From a virus, in IMG/VR virus record IMGVR_UViG_3300025122_000135, positions 1-25,754 of that record: a DNA stretch of 25,754 bases; one strand, given 5' to 3'. This document shows, piece by piece, positions 1 through 7,666 of the stretch. The notes under the pieces were generated by a model. The model did not search any database. It was not told the DNA's origin and worked only from the letters and a program-made list of their open reading frames with translations. Both the position numbers and the translations under genes were made by a program. How positions within the stretch are numbered: the first letter of the stretch is position 1; every line of letters starts with the position of its first letter.

Positions 1-255
1 GGGTCTGGTATCTATCACGTCCACAGTCACTATATTGTAAGCGGTTCCTCAGCTGTTGTGGTTGATTTGCCAAGCCTTGAGAACGGTGATTCCATGTGGT
101 TTAAACGTCACCCAAGCATGACAAACAATGTTACAATCCGGCCTAGTGGGTCTACCAACTTGATTGATGGTATTAATGATCCGGTAGTGTTGGAAACGGC
201 GGGTGCTTCTATGCAGCTAGTTGGTTCGGGTTCCCTGAACTGGTACATCTACTAA
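1..255 (+). CDS. Fiber-like virion protein, C-terminal part (5' end outside window)
   Basis: The frame is open from base 1 and ends at TAA 253-255, so the gene starts upstream; the GTG at 58 is internal and no start is visible. The visible 84 residues show a pattern shared with the C-terminus of the gene at 335-1360: SSAVV, a leucine-proline step, a Trp-x-Lys, TNNV, a P-x-GS, IDG, and a final WYI. This fold-like module recurs at the end of phage fiber or surface proteins, where it probably forms a beta-rich trimer tip; that role is inference. The gene and its paralogue lie directly upstream of the head genes. Nothing catalytic is visible. It could be a tail fiber, a head decoration or another surface protein. 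Confidence 0.6.
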   Translation, partial: GSGIYHVHSHYIVSGSSAVVVDLPSLENGDSMWFKRHPSMTNNVTIRPSGSTNLIDGINDPVVLETAGASMQLVGSGSLNWYIY

Positions 256-294
256 GATTGTGTTGAAGGCTTAATAGTCGAGTATAAAAACTTT

Positions 295-311
295 AAGGGT
301 GCACCCTTTTT
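295..311 (+). terminator. Short hairpin with T-run after the first fiber-like gene
   Basis: Bases 295-308 form a perfect palindrome (AAGGG, TGCA loop, CCCTT) followed by a run of T to 311. The stem is only 5 bp, so termination would be weak. It lies in the 79-base gap before the next gene and is followed 13 bases later by a CTATTTA motif. Confidence 0.4.
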
Positions 312-323
312 GTATCTGAGGCT

Positions 324-330
324 CTATTTA
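324..330 (+). promoter_or_regulatory. CTATTTA intergenic motif, copy 1
   Basis: One of five exact CTATTTA heptamers found by eye, all in gaps between genes. This copy ends 4 bases before the ATG at 335, which is too close to act as a conventional -10 element for that start. Promoter function is a guess based on its recurrence. Confidence 0.25.
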
Positions 331-334
331 AGAC

Positions 335-1360
335 ATGGCATATAAATTTAGAAAAGGAGATGCAGAATTATCAGGTGCGATGACCACCGATGATATTGCC
401 TATTTCTATGACACGGACACCAAAATTGATTGGGACAACGATTATATAAGTCTTCAGACGGACGGTAATGACGTTTTGGTGGTTAGCGGCTCCCGCGTCG
501 GCATTGGCACATCATCACCGGATCATACTTTAACGATATCTGGTTCTGTCTCAGCCTCGTCAGACATGTCTGCCTCAGCTTTCTATGGCATGGCACTTTC
601 TGCATCGGGAGATGCTTATATCGGCAACAACCTGTTCGTTTACAACAATTCAGTACAGCTCTGGGGTGGTCTGGATCTCAACAGCGCAGGTATTACTGCT
701 ACCGGACCGATTGCTGACGCCACAACGGTGTCCGGCTCCGGTCCCGCATATTTTGGGAGTATACAAACCTCCGGAAGCGTAACATTAGATGGGGGAGTTT
801 TATCTTCATCCGCCAATGTCTCTGCCTCGGCTTTCTACGGCGATGGTTCTATGTTGCAAGGCGTGACCGGTTCTGGCGGTGGAGCCTCCCCCGGAGGCGA
901 CGACACTCAAGTTCAGTTTAACAGCAGTGACTCTTTTGATGGGGATTCCAAATTTACATGGAACGACGGACTTGAGGAACTAGCAGTGTCGAGCATTTCT
1001 AGTTCCACATACATTAGCGCGTCAACAGTTGATATATATACCGCCATTCATTTTTCACAGTCCGCCACGCAGACATCTGACTTTAATGTTGCCAGCCCGG
1101 GGATTCCCTGCTATAGAGTTGATACAAGTTCTGCGGTTGTAACTGCCTCTTTGCCGGCATTAGCTGTTGGTATGGAAGGGAGGTGGGTCAACATTAAAGA
1201 TATTGGACTTAGCGCATCAACCAACAATGTGGTGGTAAAACCAAATGGTAGCGATACAATTGACGGGGCCACCAGTTTAAAGATTCAAGCCAACGGGGGA
1301 TCTGTGGGACTACAGGCAGATCCAGACTCGACCGAGTGGTATATCGTTTTTACGAATTAG
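335..1360 (+). CDS. Fiber-like virion protein with repeated SASAFYG motifs
   Basis: A 341-residue protein rich in Ser, Gly, Ala and Thr, with low charge, typical of phage fibers. Near residue 55 it has a VGIGTSSP-type segment, then two copies of SASAFYG (about residues 80-86 and 162-168) and an extra ISAS repeat, a pattern common in phage fiber and surface proteins. The last 90 residues match the C-terminal module of the upstream partial gene (TNNVVVKPNGS, DTIDG, EWYI). No enzyme motif or signal peptide is seen. The start ATG at 335 has only a weak GAGG-like site about 15 bases upstream. The role is probably host recognition or surface decoration; the exact virion location is unknown. Confidence 0.65.
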   Translation: MAYKFRKGDAELSGAMTTDDIAYFYDTDTKIDWDNDYISLQTDGNDVLVVSGSRVGIGTSSPDHTLTISGSVSASSDMSASAFYGMALSASGDAYIGNNLFVYNNSVQLWGGLDLNSAGITATGPIADATTVSGSGPAYFGSIQTSGSVTLDGGVLSSSANVSASAFYGDGSMLQGVTGSGGGASPGGDDTQVQFNSSDSFDGDSKFTWNDGLEELAVSSISSSTYISASTVDIYTAIHFSQSATQTSDFNVASPGIPCYRVDTSSAVVTASLPALAVGMEGRWVNIKDIGLSASTNNVVVKPNGSDTIDGATSLKIQANGGSVGLQADPDSTEWYIVFTN

Positions 1361-1369
1361 GAAAAGAAT

Positions 1370-2233
1370 ATGGGATTAGTATTAGAAAGTGACACATGGA
1401 AACTCCAGTCAGACGCAGACTGGTACGTGGAGTACACCGTTGACTTCACCACGCAGAGTTCTGCTGCGATCGCTCACAACGAGACGTTTAGTCTTGGAGC
1501 ACAGACCGGCGATGGGTCAGCCGCGACATGGACCGCTGAGGAGGATGACACGGGAGATACCGACGACGCTATCGGCACGCTTGAGTGGGTCGCCGGCTCA
1601 GGGCTCAAGGTCACTCCAGCAACTGGCACCAACACATGGAACCAGGGACTAGACTCCCCCTGCCTCACGGTAGCCCTGTCAGACTGTATCCCAAACCTGA
1701 CGAGCCAAGACGTCATCTGTGTCCAAGCTTTTACTGCAGAGCCAGTCACTCTCGCTGCCAATCACGATGGGTATGGTATTGTCTTGTATGACCCCGCGGC
1801 AGACCTTGCGTCGGTCAGCAAGTGGATCTATTATCGGAACTATTATACCAACGGCGCGCGGTATTGGCAGGTCAGCGGGAATCCAATGAATGCCGCCGGG
1901 ACAAATGACGCGGGTGGTGTCGCGACAGTTCCAAGAAGTTTCGAGATCGTCGCCTATCTCACTGGAGGAAGTGCGATCTGCGCTCATTCAACATCGACAG
2001 ACACCAGCGCCGTTCCGCTGAACACAATCTCGACAGACCGAGCATGGGTCGAGGCTGCCGACAACCCCCTGAGCTCCTGGGGGACATTCTCTGAGCCGAC
2101 CATGGCCATCGACCCGGACGACTGGAGACTGGCTCTCATGAGCTTTAAGGTGGCCTCCGGGACAAGCTTCTATAATTACTTTTCGTCCGTTAGGATCCTT
2201 CGCCTTGGTGGACTCGGCGGTGGAGCCGATTAA
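1370..2233 (+). CDS. Hypothetical virion-associated protein, G+C-rich
   Basis: A 287-residue protein I do not recognise. It starts at ATG 1370 with an AGGAAAAG site nicely spaced upstream, 9 bases after the previous stop, so it is probably co-transcribed with the fiber-like gene. It has many Thr, Ser, Asp, Gly and aromatic residues, suggesting a beta-rich fold such as a jelly roll or lectin-like domain (inference). It ends in a Gly-rich tail, LGGLGGGAD. Third-position use favours C and G: bases 1621-1680 contain 36 G+C of 60, against 29 of 60 at 961-1020 in the preceding gene. That suggests recent acquisition. It could be a receptor-binding or decoration protein. Confidence 0.55.
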   Translation: MGLVLESDTWKLQSDADWYVEYTVDFTTQSSAAIAHNETFSLGAQTGDGSAATWTAEEDDTGDTDDAIGTLEWVAGSGLKVTPATGTNTWNQGLDSPCLTVALSDCIPNLTSQDVICVQAFTAEPVTLAANHDGYGIVLYDPAADLASVSKWIYYRNYYTNGARYWQVSGNPMNAAGTNDAGGVATVPRSFEIVAYLTGGSAICAHSTSTDTSAVPLNTISTDRAWVEAADNPLSSWGTFSEPTMAIDPDDWRLALMSFKVASGTSFYNYFSSVRILRLGGLGGGAD

Positions 2234-2282
2234 TTTCAACGACCCTAAATCACAACTATTAGTCATTTCCCTATCTTACGAA

Positions 2283-2289
2283 CTATTTA
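2283..2289 (+). promoter_or_regulatory. CTATTTA intergenic motif, copy 2
   Basis: Exact CTATTTA in the 90-base gap ahead of the scaffold gene, ending 34 bases before its ATG. The distance would suit a late-promoter -10 element. A weak 5-bp hairpin (2214-2229) overlaps the end of the previous gene upstream of it. Confidence 0.3.
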
Positions 2290-2323
2290 TTTCTGATAAG
2301 TCATCAGATCTGGAGTTAATTTT

Positions 2324-3475
2324 ATGTCTTCATTATTAGAAGAAGCAATCGTAGATGCTAAAGCCCTTAAGGAAGCAGCACTTAAAAATGCTGAAAATAC
2401 CGTATTAGAGAAATATTCGGGTGAAGTAAGACGCGCCATCGACACTCTCTTAGAGCAGGATGACCTGGGACTAGGTCTAGAAGAGGACGCTGCCACCGAA
2501 GGCGCCGACGCTGATTTGATGGAGTTTGCCAAAGATGTTCCATACGGACATCAAGACGAGGCACTAGATGCCCCGGCCCAGGACGAGATTATTGAGATTG
2601 ACTTTAATGAGCTTAAGACGCGTCTTGAAGAAGAAGACGAAGTTGTGGGGCCTGACGACTTGATCGATGCGACTGCCTTGGCAGACGACATTGCTCTGGA
2701 AGAGAGCGGCGCGGAAGAAGTCGACCCTTCCGATCCCGTCGCCTCCGAAGAAGGAAACGAGGCTGAGTTGGCTGCCGGGGCACGGGAGAACGAAGACGAT
2801 TCCGGACCCGGACCCTCGACAATGTCCGAAGAACAAGACGATGACCTTAATCTTACCGAAGAGATGATCAGTGATCTTATTGAAGAACTGGTGTCCGAGA
2901 AAATCACCTTTGATGGTACTCCACGTCCGCAAGGCTGGTCGTCCCTTAACTCCGCCGACAATAGTGTTGAGCAAGCAAACAACGACGCCATGGCAGCGGC
3001 CCAAGCTGCCCTCCTCGACGAAGAGGAAGAAGAACTAGAAGAGGAGTCCACGGCACCTGATGTGATATCGGACGTGACACTCTATGAGACTAAGATCTCA
3101 AAACTTACAGAATCAACAAAAGAGTTACATTCTCTTTTGACTGAAGCCAAGAATCAGCTTACTAAGTTGAACTTGGCGAACGCCAAGCTTGTTTATCAAA
3201 ACAAGGCTTTGAATAGCGCCTCCTTGAATGAGCGACAAAAAGAACAAATTGTCGAAGCTGTTCAATCTGCCAATTCTGTTGAAGAAGCGAGCATGATTTT
3301 TGAAACAATTCAAAACGCAGTGGGGGCCCCGAAAGATCATCGGATACGCCCACAGACACTTCGTGAAGCGGTTCAAAGACCTACGTCGCTTTTACTCAAC
3401 TCTAAGAAAAACAACGAGGCAACATATGATCCTAAAATGGATCGTATGCTGCGTTTAGCAGGTTTGAATAAATGA
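2324..3475 (+). CDS. Prohead core scaffolding protein (gp22-like)
   Basis: A 383-residue, very acidic protein directly upstream of the major capsid gene, the position of the T4 prohead core protein gp22. Residues 1-45 are helical and Ala/Leu/Glu-rich; about 45-245 are dominated by Asp and Glu with Ser and Pro; about 253-335 form a likely coiled coil containing NLANAKLVYQNKAL and SLNERQKEQIVEA, a pattern I associate with T4-type scaffold proteins. The C-terminus is a short basic-hydrophobic helix (MDRMLRLAGLNK) that could contact the capsid shell. The role would be an internal scaffold for capsid assembly, later degraded by the prohead protease. No protease gene lies in the window. The start has a GGAG site 8 bases upstream. 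Confidence 0.75.
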   Translation: MSSLLEEAIVDAKALKEAALKNAENTVLEKYSGEVRRAIDTLLEQDDLGLGLEEDAATEGADADLMEFAKDVPYGHQDEALDAPAQDEIIEIDFNELKTRLEEEDEVVGPDDLIDATALADDIALEESGAEEVDPSDPVASEEGNEAELAAGARENEDDSGPGPSTMSEEQDDDLNLTEEMISDLIEELVSEKITFDGTPRPQGWSSLNSADNSVEQANNDAMAAAQAALLDEEEEELEEESTAPDVISDVTLYETKISKLTESTKELHSLLTEAKNQLTKLNLANAKLVYQNKALNSASLNERQKEQIVEAVQSANSVEEASMIFETIQNAVGAPKDHRIRPQTLREAVQRPTSLLLNSKKNNEATYDPKMDRMLRLAGLNK

Positions 3476-3510
3476 CATTCAATTATTACAATTATAAGGA
3501 GGTTATATAA

Positions 3511-5286
3511 ATGTCTATTGTACAGAAATTAACAGAAGGCATCGTTAACCGTGATCTTTCTTCGGAAGGCTCTGCCCTCATTGCAAAATGGGAACAGACC
3601 GGTCTTCTGGAGGGTCTCGGTTCCGATGATTCTAAAAACGGTATGGCTCGATTGCTTGAAAATCAGGCAAAAGAGCTTCTCCGTGAGTCCAGTTCCATGG
3701 CCGCAGGCGGGGATGTTGAGGGCTTTGCAGCCGTCGCGTTCCCACTCGTCCGTCGTGTATTCGGCTCCTTGATCGCTAACGAACTTGTTAGTGTTCAGCC
3801 GATGAGTCTCCCCTCGGGACTTATCTTCTTCCTCGACTTCACCTATGGTGGTGTTGTAGAGGATACGACAACCGCTCGACTCGGATTCGAGGTTGGTAAA
3901 TCAGTGTATGGTGGCGACGTTGTCGGTGCCCAGATCACTGGTGGTGTTGATCTAAGTGGTCACGATGGCGAAGATGCTGGTGGTGTGTATAACTTACGCA
4001 ACGGCTACTCTTCTCCAACGGGATCGGCTGCGACAAGCCCCGCCTGCGACATCTCTGGTAACATTGATGGCGGCGGCGCTGTTGGTGACAACGCTCTCTC
4101 CAATGGCTGGACCTCAGCTATCGGCGGTGGCGGACTCACCGCACAGTACATCAGTGCTCAGATGCTGAAGTATGATCCTGATCTTACTTCGGGCTCTAGC
4201 TTTGCTGTTTTAACACAGGACCTTTCGTCCACACAGTTCAACTATGATGACCTTGTTGGCATCGATGCTCAGTGGACCACAGCGCTCAACCCTGACAATG
4301 ACATTCAGATTATTCGTCGACTGTCTTCATTAAGTAAGTCCTCTGATCTGTCGACCACATCTGATGGTATCGTCCGTATCGTCGCTGTTGGTACTGGTTC
4401 GGCCGCACAGGTCGGCGCAGCACTTAATGCTGCAACGCTGACGTATCCCATCGTGGACAACTTCGGTGGCAACACTACAGGTAACCCAATTGGTGCGGTT
4501 CTGCCGGCTACCACGTGGGGACTTGAAGGTGCTGATAACATCCCCGAGATCGACATCAAGGTCGATTCCGTGGCTGTCACTGCAATGACCAAGAAGCTCA
4601 AGGCCAAGTGGACCCCAGAGTTAGGACAGGATCTTAACGCTTACCACAACCTTGACGCTGAGGTTGAGCTGACTCAGATTCTTTCTGAGCAGATTGCTCT
4701 TGAGATTGATCAGGAGATCCTTGAGGACCTCGTTAAGGGTTCGACGGCCGGAGTTCGCTTCTGGTCTCGCAACCCCGGCGATTTCCTTAATCGTACGACT
4801 GGCGCTGCCAACTCTTCGCCTGAGTTCACCGGTAACGTGTCTGAGTGGTATGAGACCCTCGTTGAGACTATCAACGATGTCTCCGCTCTGATTCACCGTA
4901 AGACTCTGCGTGGTGCTGCTAACTTTGTGGTGTGTTCACCTGAAGTTGCTAACTTGCTTGAGTTCACTGCTGGCTTCCGTGCCAACGTGACTGCTGATAG
5001 CGATCGTGGTGACATCGGTGCTGTTAAGGTCGGTTCGCTTTCGAAGAAGTTCGACGTTATGGTCGATCCTTACTTCCCGCGTAACATCATTTTGGTGGGA
5101 CGTCGTGGTAGTAGTTTCCTCGAGAGTGGTTATGTGTATGCACCCTATGTGCCGCTGCAGACCACACCTACGATCTTCGGTGTTGAAGATTTCGTGCCCC
5201 GTAAGGGAGTCATGACTCGATACGCCAAGAAGATGGTTCGCCCGGATATGTATGGCTTAGTTGTCGTTAAGGCTCTGAACGAATAA
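3511..5286 (+). CDS. gp23: Major capsid protein (gp23-like)
   Basis: A 591-residue protein with the hallmark of T4-type capsid proteins: an N-terminal segment SALIAKWEQTGLLEGL (about residues 21-36), MARLLENQA (45-53), then AFPLVRRVFG (76-85), IANELVSVQPMSLPSG (88-103) and FFLDF. It forms the hexameric capsid shell. In T4 the prohead protease removes about 65 N-terminal residues; a candidate site here is after Glu70 in DVE/G, with LLE/G at 32-35 as an alternative closer to the known consensus. The start ATG follows a strong AAGGAGG site. The gene is followed within 26 bases by a strong terminator, as expected for a very highly expressed gene. At 591 residues it is somewhat longer than T4 gp23 (521), with extra Gly/Ser-rich segments around residues 150-220. 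Confidence 0.95.
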   Translation: MSIVQKLTEGIVNRDLSSEGSALIAKWEQTGLLEGLGSDDSKNGMARLLENQAKELLRESSSMAAGGDVEGFAAVAFPLVRRVFGSLIANELVSVQPMSLPSGLIFFLDFTYGGVVEDTTTARLGFEVGKSVYGGDVVGAQITGGVDLSGHDGEDAGGVYNLRNGYSSPTGSAATSPACDISGNIDGGGAVGDNALSNGWTSAIGGGGLTAQYISAQMLKYDPDLTSGSSFAVLTQDLSSTQFNYDDLVGIDAQWTTALNPDNDIQIIRRLSSLSKSSDLSTTSDGIVRIVAVGTGSAAQVGAALNAATLTYPIVDNFGGNTTGNPIGAVLPATTWGLEGADNIPEIDIKVDSVAVTAMTKKLKAKWTPELGQDLNAYHNLDAEVELTQILSEQIALEIDQEILEDLVKGSTAGVRFWSRNPGDFLNRTTGAANSSPEFTGNVSEWYETLVETINDVSALIHRKTLRGAANFVVCSPEVANLLEFTAGFRANVTADSDRGDIGAVKVGSLSKKFDVMVDPYFPRNIILVGRRGSSFLESGYVYAPYVPLQTTPTIFGVEDFVPRKGVMTRYAKKMVRPDMYGLVVVKALNE

Positions 5287-5311
5287 TATAACTGACGTAG
5301 GTTAAATTAAT

Positions 5312-5343
5312 GAAAGCCCCGTCTCTTTTGAGGCGGGGCTTTC
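5312..5343 (+). terminator. Rho-independent terminator after major capsid gene
   Basis: A 14-bp stem, GAAAGCCCCGTCTC paired with GAGGCGGGGCTTTC (one G-T wobble), closes a TTTT loop; the distal arm ends in TTTC and is followed by TATTTA. It starts 25 bases after the capsid stop codon and should limit read-through into the neck genes. Confidence 0.85.
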
Positions 5344-5349
5344 TATTTA
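5343..5349 (+). promoter_or_regulatory. CTATTTA intergenic motif, copy 3
   Basis: Exact CTATTTA that begins on the last base of the capsid-gene terminator and ends 27 bases before the ATG at 5377. Placement between a terminator and the next gene start is what a promoter would show. Confidence 0.3.
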
Positions 5350-5376
5350 GTAATGGACTAATCGAGGACCTCTTTA

Positions 5377-6645
5377 ATGGCTATACCCAAACTTAACCCC
5401 GCATCTACTTCAAACTCTAACGTGTTGCCTGTCACGGGCAGTACAGACAACGTTGTCGCAACGCTACCGTTTGGAATCTATGCCGCATCTACTGCGTTTG
5501 TATCCGGCGCCGCAGACCAGGTATCCTATACTTACAAAAAGCTGGGAGGAGATGTCCTCGATATTGAAATGACTGAAGGGAATGTGTATGCGGCCTATGA
5601 AGAAGCGGTCTTAGAGTATTCCTATTTGGTAAATCTACATCAAACCAAAAACTCTCTTTCGAACTACCTTGGAGCAGCAACTGCATCGTTCGATCAGGAC
5701 GGACAGATTATTTCCGGAGACTCACTATCCGGATCCAATGTTGAATTGAAGTATCCTAGGTTTAATTATGGGTACGTCCGTCGTATCTCAGAAGGACTGG
5801 CAACGGAAGCTGGATTCGGTGGGCTCACTCCCATTTACTCAGCCTCTATCAAGACAAACGCCGGCACCCAAGATTATGATCTACAGACTTTAATTTCTGG
5901 ATCCTCCGCCCTTAGTGCTTCAGTTCCTTATTATGGAAAAGTAAAGGATAAAAGGGTAATCATTCGCAAAGTGTTCTTTAGGACACCACGCGCCATGTGG
6001 AGATTCTATGGATATTACGGAGGATTCTCCGTTGTTGGAAATATGAGGACTTACGGACAGTATGCAGATGATTCTACGTTCGAGATAATCCCAACATGGC
6101 AGAATAAGGCACAGGCCATGGCTTATGAGGATGCCTTATATACGCGCATTTCTCACTATTCTTATGAGATTAAAGACAACTGGCTAAGGATATTCCCAAA
6201 CCCGGACTCCACAAGTCCCAGGAATTTTTGGATACAGTTTAGTATTGATCAAGAATACGAACCGTGGCAGGAAACCGGCCGCGGCTCAGATGGTGTTTCC
6301 GGCATCAATAACCTTAATACAGTACCTTTTAGTAATTTACCGTATGAGAGCATCAACTCTATTGGAAAGCAGTGGATCCGGCGCTTTGGACTAGCGTTAG
6401 CTAAGGAGATGCTCGGCCAGATCCGCGGAAAGTTTAGTACCGTTCCTATTCCCGGCGAAAGCGTAACTTTAAATGGGACAGAACTATTAAGCCAGGCCGC
6501 CGCCGAACAATCTTCTCTACGTGATGAATTGAAGGCAATACTGGATGAAATAACCTATGACAAGCTGGCAATTACTGACTCCTCTATGCAGGATGCAGCC
6601 GAAAAAGTGCTGGTCAATGTTCCCGCCGGCATTTACGTAGGATAG
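5377..6645 (+). CDS. Neck / head-completion protein, gp13-like by position
   Basis: A 422-residue protein between the capsid and sheath genes. Residues about 50-100 hold a helical segment, VYAAYEEAVLEYSYLVNLHQ, followed by KNSLSNYLG; this Tyr- and Glu-rich helix pair resembles head-tail connector and neck proteins. The middle (about 185-310) is aromatic and beta-rich (RAMWRFYGYYGGFS; NFWIQFSID), and the C-terminus is helical (EMLGQIRGKFS; LRDELKAILDEI). The likely role is closing the filled head and joining it to the tail, as T4 gp13/gp14 do; the assignment rests mainly on context and helix pattern. It begins after the terminator at 5312-5343 with a GAGG site, and its stop is 9 bases before the next start. 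Confidence 0.55.
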   Translation: MAIPKLNPASTSNSNVLPVTGSTDNVVATLPFGIYAASTAFVSGAADQVSYTYKKLGGDVLDIEMTEGNVYAAYEEAVLEYSYLVNLHQTKNSLSNYLGAATASFDQDGQIISGDSLSGSNVELKYPRFNYGYVRRISEGLATEAGFGGLTPIYSASIKTNAGTQDYDLQTLISGSSALSASVPYYGKVKDKRVIIRKVFFRTPRAMWRFYGYYGGFSVVGNMRTYGQYADDSTFEIIPTWQNKAQAMAYEDALYTRISHYSYEIKDNWLRIFPNPDSTSPRNFWIQFSIDQEYEPWQETGRGSDGVSGINNLNTVPFSNLPYESINSIGKQWIRRFGLALAKEMLGQIRGKFSTVPIPGESVTLNGTELLSQAAAEQSSLRDELKAILDEITYDKLAITDSSMQDAAEKVLVNVPAGIYVG

Positions 6646-6654
6646 GAAGGGCTC

Positions 6655-7599
6655 ATGTCACGCAGTAAACGTACACAAGCTCAAATTCAAGACAAGAAGG
6701 CTCAGGAGTATGATTATGTTGGGAATAAAGAAGTTGCGTCCCACTTGCATGAAATCGAATTGGCTGAGTCGACGTTGGAAACCATTGATGGAGCAATGCT
6801 TAACTTTATTAATGAAGATCTTGATCTTTCTGTCTCTCGAAATGATGGATTCGAAAAGGTCCCGGTCTTGTGGGTGAGCGCAGAGCGCGCCTATCAAATT
6901 AAACACAACAAAGATCTGAGAGACAGAGAAGAAACACTTGTCCTTCCATTAATTACTATAAATCGGTCTTCGGTTGTTAAAGAACCAGACTTTAGGGGGA
7001 CAGCCTGGGCGAATATCTACCCTCAACCTGATGCAGCCGGCGGAACTATCACTCTAGCACGCACCATCAATCAAAAGAAGACGGCCGAATTTCAAAATGC
7101 GTATGCTAATCGAAAATACGGCACCGAAGGCAACGTCACAAGTAAAATGAAAAACTCCAATAAACGAAACATGTCGACTCAACGCGTTGTATATGAAACT
7201 ATCACGATGCCGCTACCAGTATGGGTGAAAGTTACTTATGAAATCTCTTTACGCACCGAGTACCAGCAGCAGATGAACACTCTCATCACCCCCTTCTTTA
7301 CTATTGCTGGCAACTCAAGGATGCCCAAGCGAATTGAAAATGAGGGGCATGCCTATGAGGTCTTCATTGATGGGAGCTTCAGTGATAATGCCAATAAAAC
7401 CGATCTCGGGATGGCACAGCGCAACTATGAGACCATTATTACCGTAGAGGTCTTAGGATACCTAGTGTCCGCCGGGGAAAATCAGGAAAAACCGAAGATT
7501 GTCCGAAGGCAAAACCCCGTCGAATTTAAATTTTCCCGTGAAAGGACAATCGTGGGCGATATACCCCGTAATATTAAAGATGGATTTTTTAAACAATAG
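6655..7599 (+). CDS. Tail completion / sheath stabiliser-like protein (gp15-like)
   Basis: A 314-residue protein with an AGGAAGGG ribosome site just before its ATG. The first 25 residues are Lys/Gln-rich. The core (about 55-290) contains VPVLWVSAERAYQI, a LPLITINRSS segment and, at about 180-215, MPLPVWVKVTYEISLRTEYQ followed by QQMNTLITPFF. The last segment is a pattern I associate with T4-type proteins that cap the tail and stabilise the contracted sheath end (gp15 family). Position just before the sheath gene agrees: in T4, gene 15 lies shortly upstream of gene 18. It is slightly longer than T4 gp15 (272). A gp14-type neck protein is the main alternative. Confidence 0.55.
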   Translation: MSRSKRTQAQIQDKKAQEYDYVGNKEVASHLHEIELAESTLETIDGAMLNFINEDLDLSVSRNDGFEKVPVLWVSAERAYQIKHNKDLRDREETLVLPLITINRSSVVKEPDFRGTAWANIYPQPDAAGGTITLARTINQKKTAEFQNAYANRKYGTEGNVTSKMKNSNKRNMSTQRVVYETITMPLPVWVKVTYEISLRTEYQQQMNTLITPFFTIAGNSRMPKRIENEGHAYEVFIDGSFSDNANKTDLGMAQRNYETIITVEVLGYLVSAGENQEKPKIVRRQNPVEFKFSRERTIVGDIPRNIKDGFFKQ

Positions 7600-7620
7600 T
7601 TCTGTTAGGATAGTTTCAGA

Positions 7621-7627
7621 CTATTTA
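7621..7627 (+). promoter_or_regulatory. CTATTTA intergenic motif, copy 4
   Basis: Exact CTATTTA ending 39 bases before the sheath ATG. Its CTAT also forms the 3' arm of an imperfect hairpin with 7596-7604, so it could act in RNA rather than as a promoter. Confidence 0.3.
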
Positions 7628-7666
7628 ACTTTGAAGAATTAGTTACTTGTGAGGAGACCGTAACAC

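Noticed and set aside
585-782. 65-residue plus-strand frame inside the fiber-like gene
   Set aside because: Overlaps the fiber-like frame with SASAFYG repeats, no ribosome site, and no recognisable protein pattern.
7596-7624. Imperfect hairpin after the gp15-like gene as a terminator
   Set aside because: The stem is interrupted by a bulge, the loop is 12 bases and no T-run follows, so termination is not supported.
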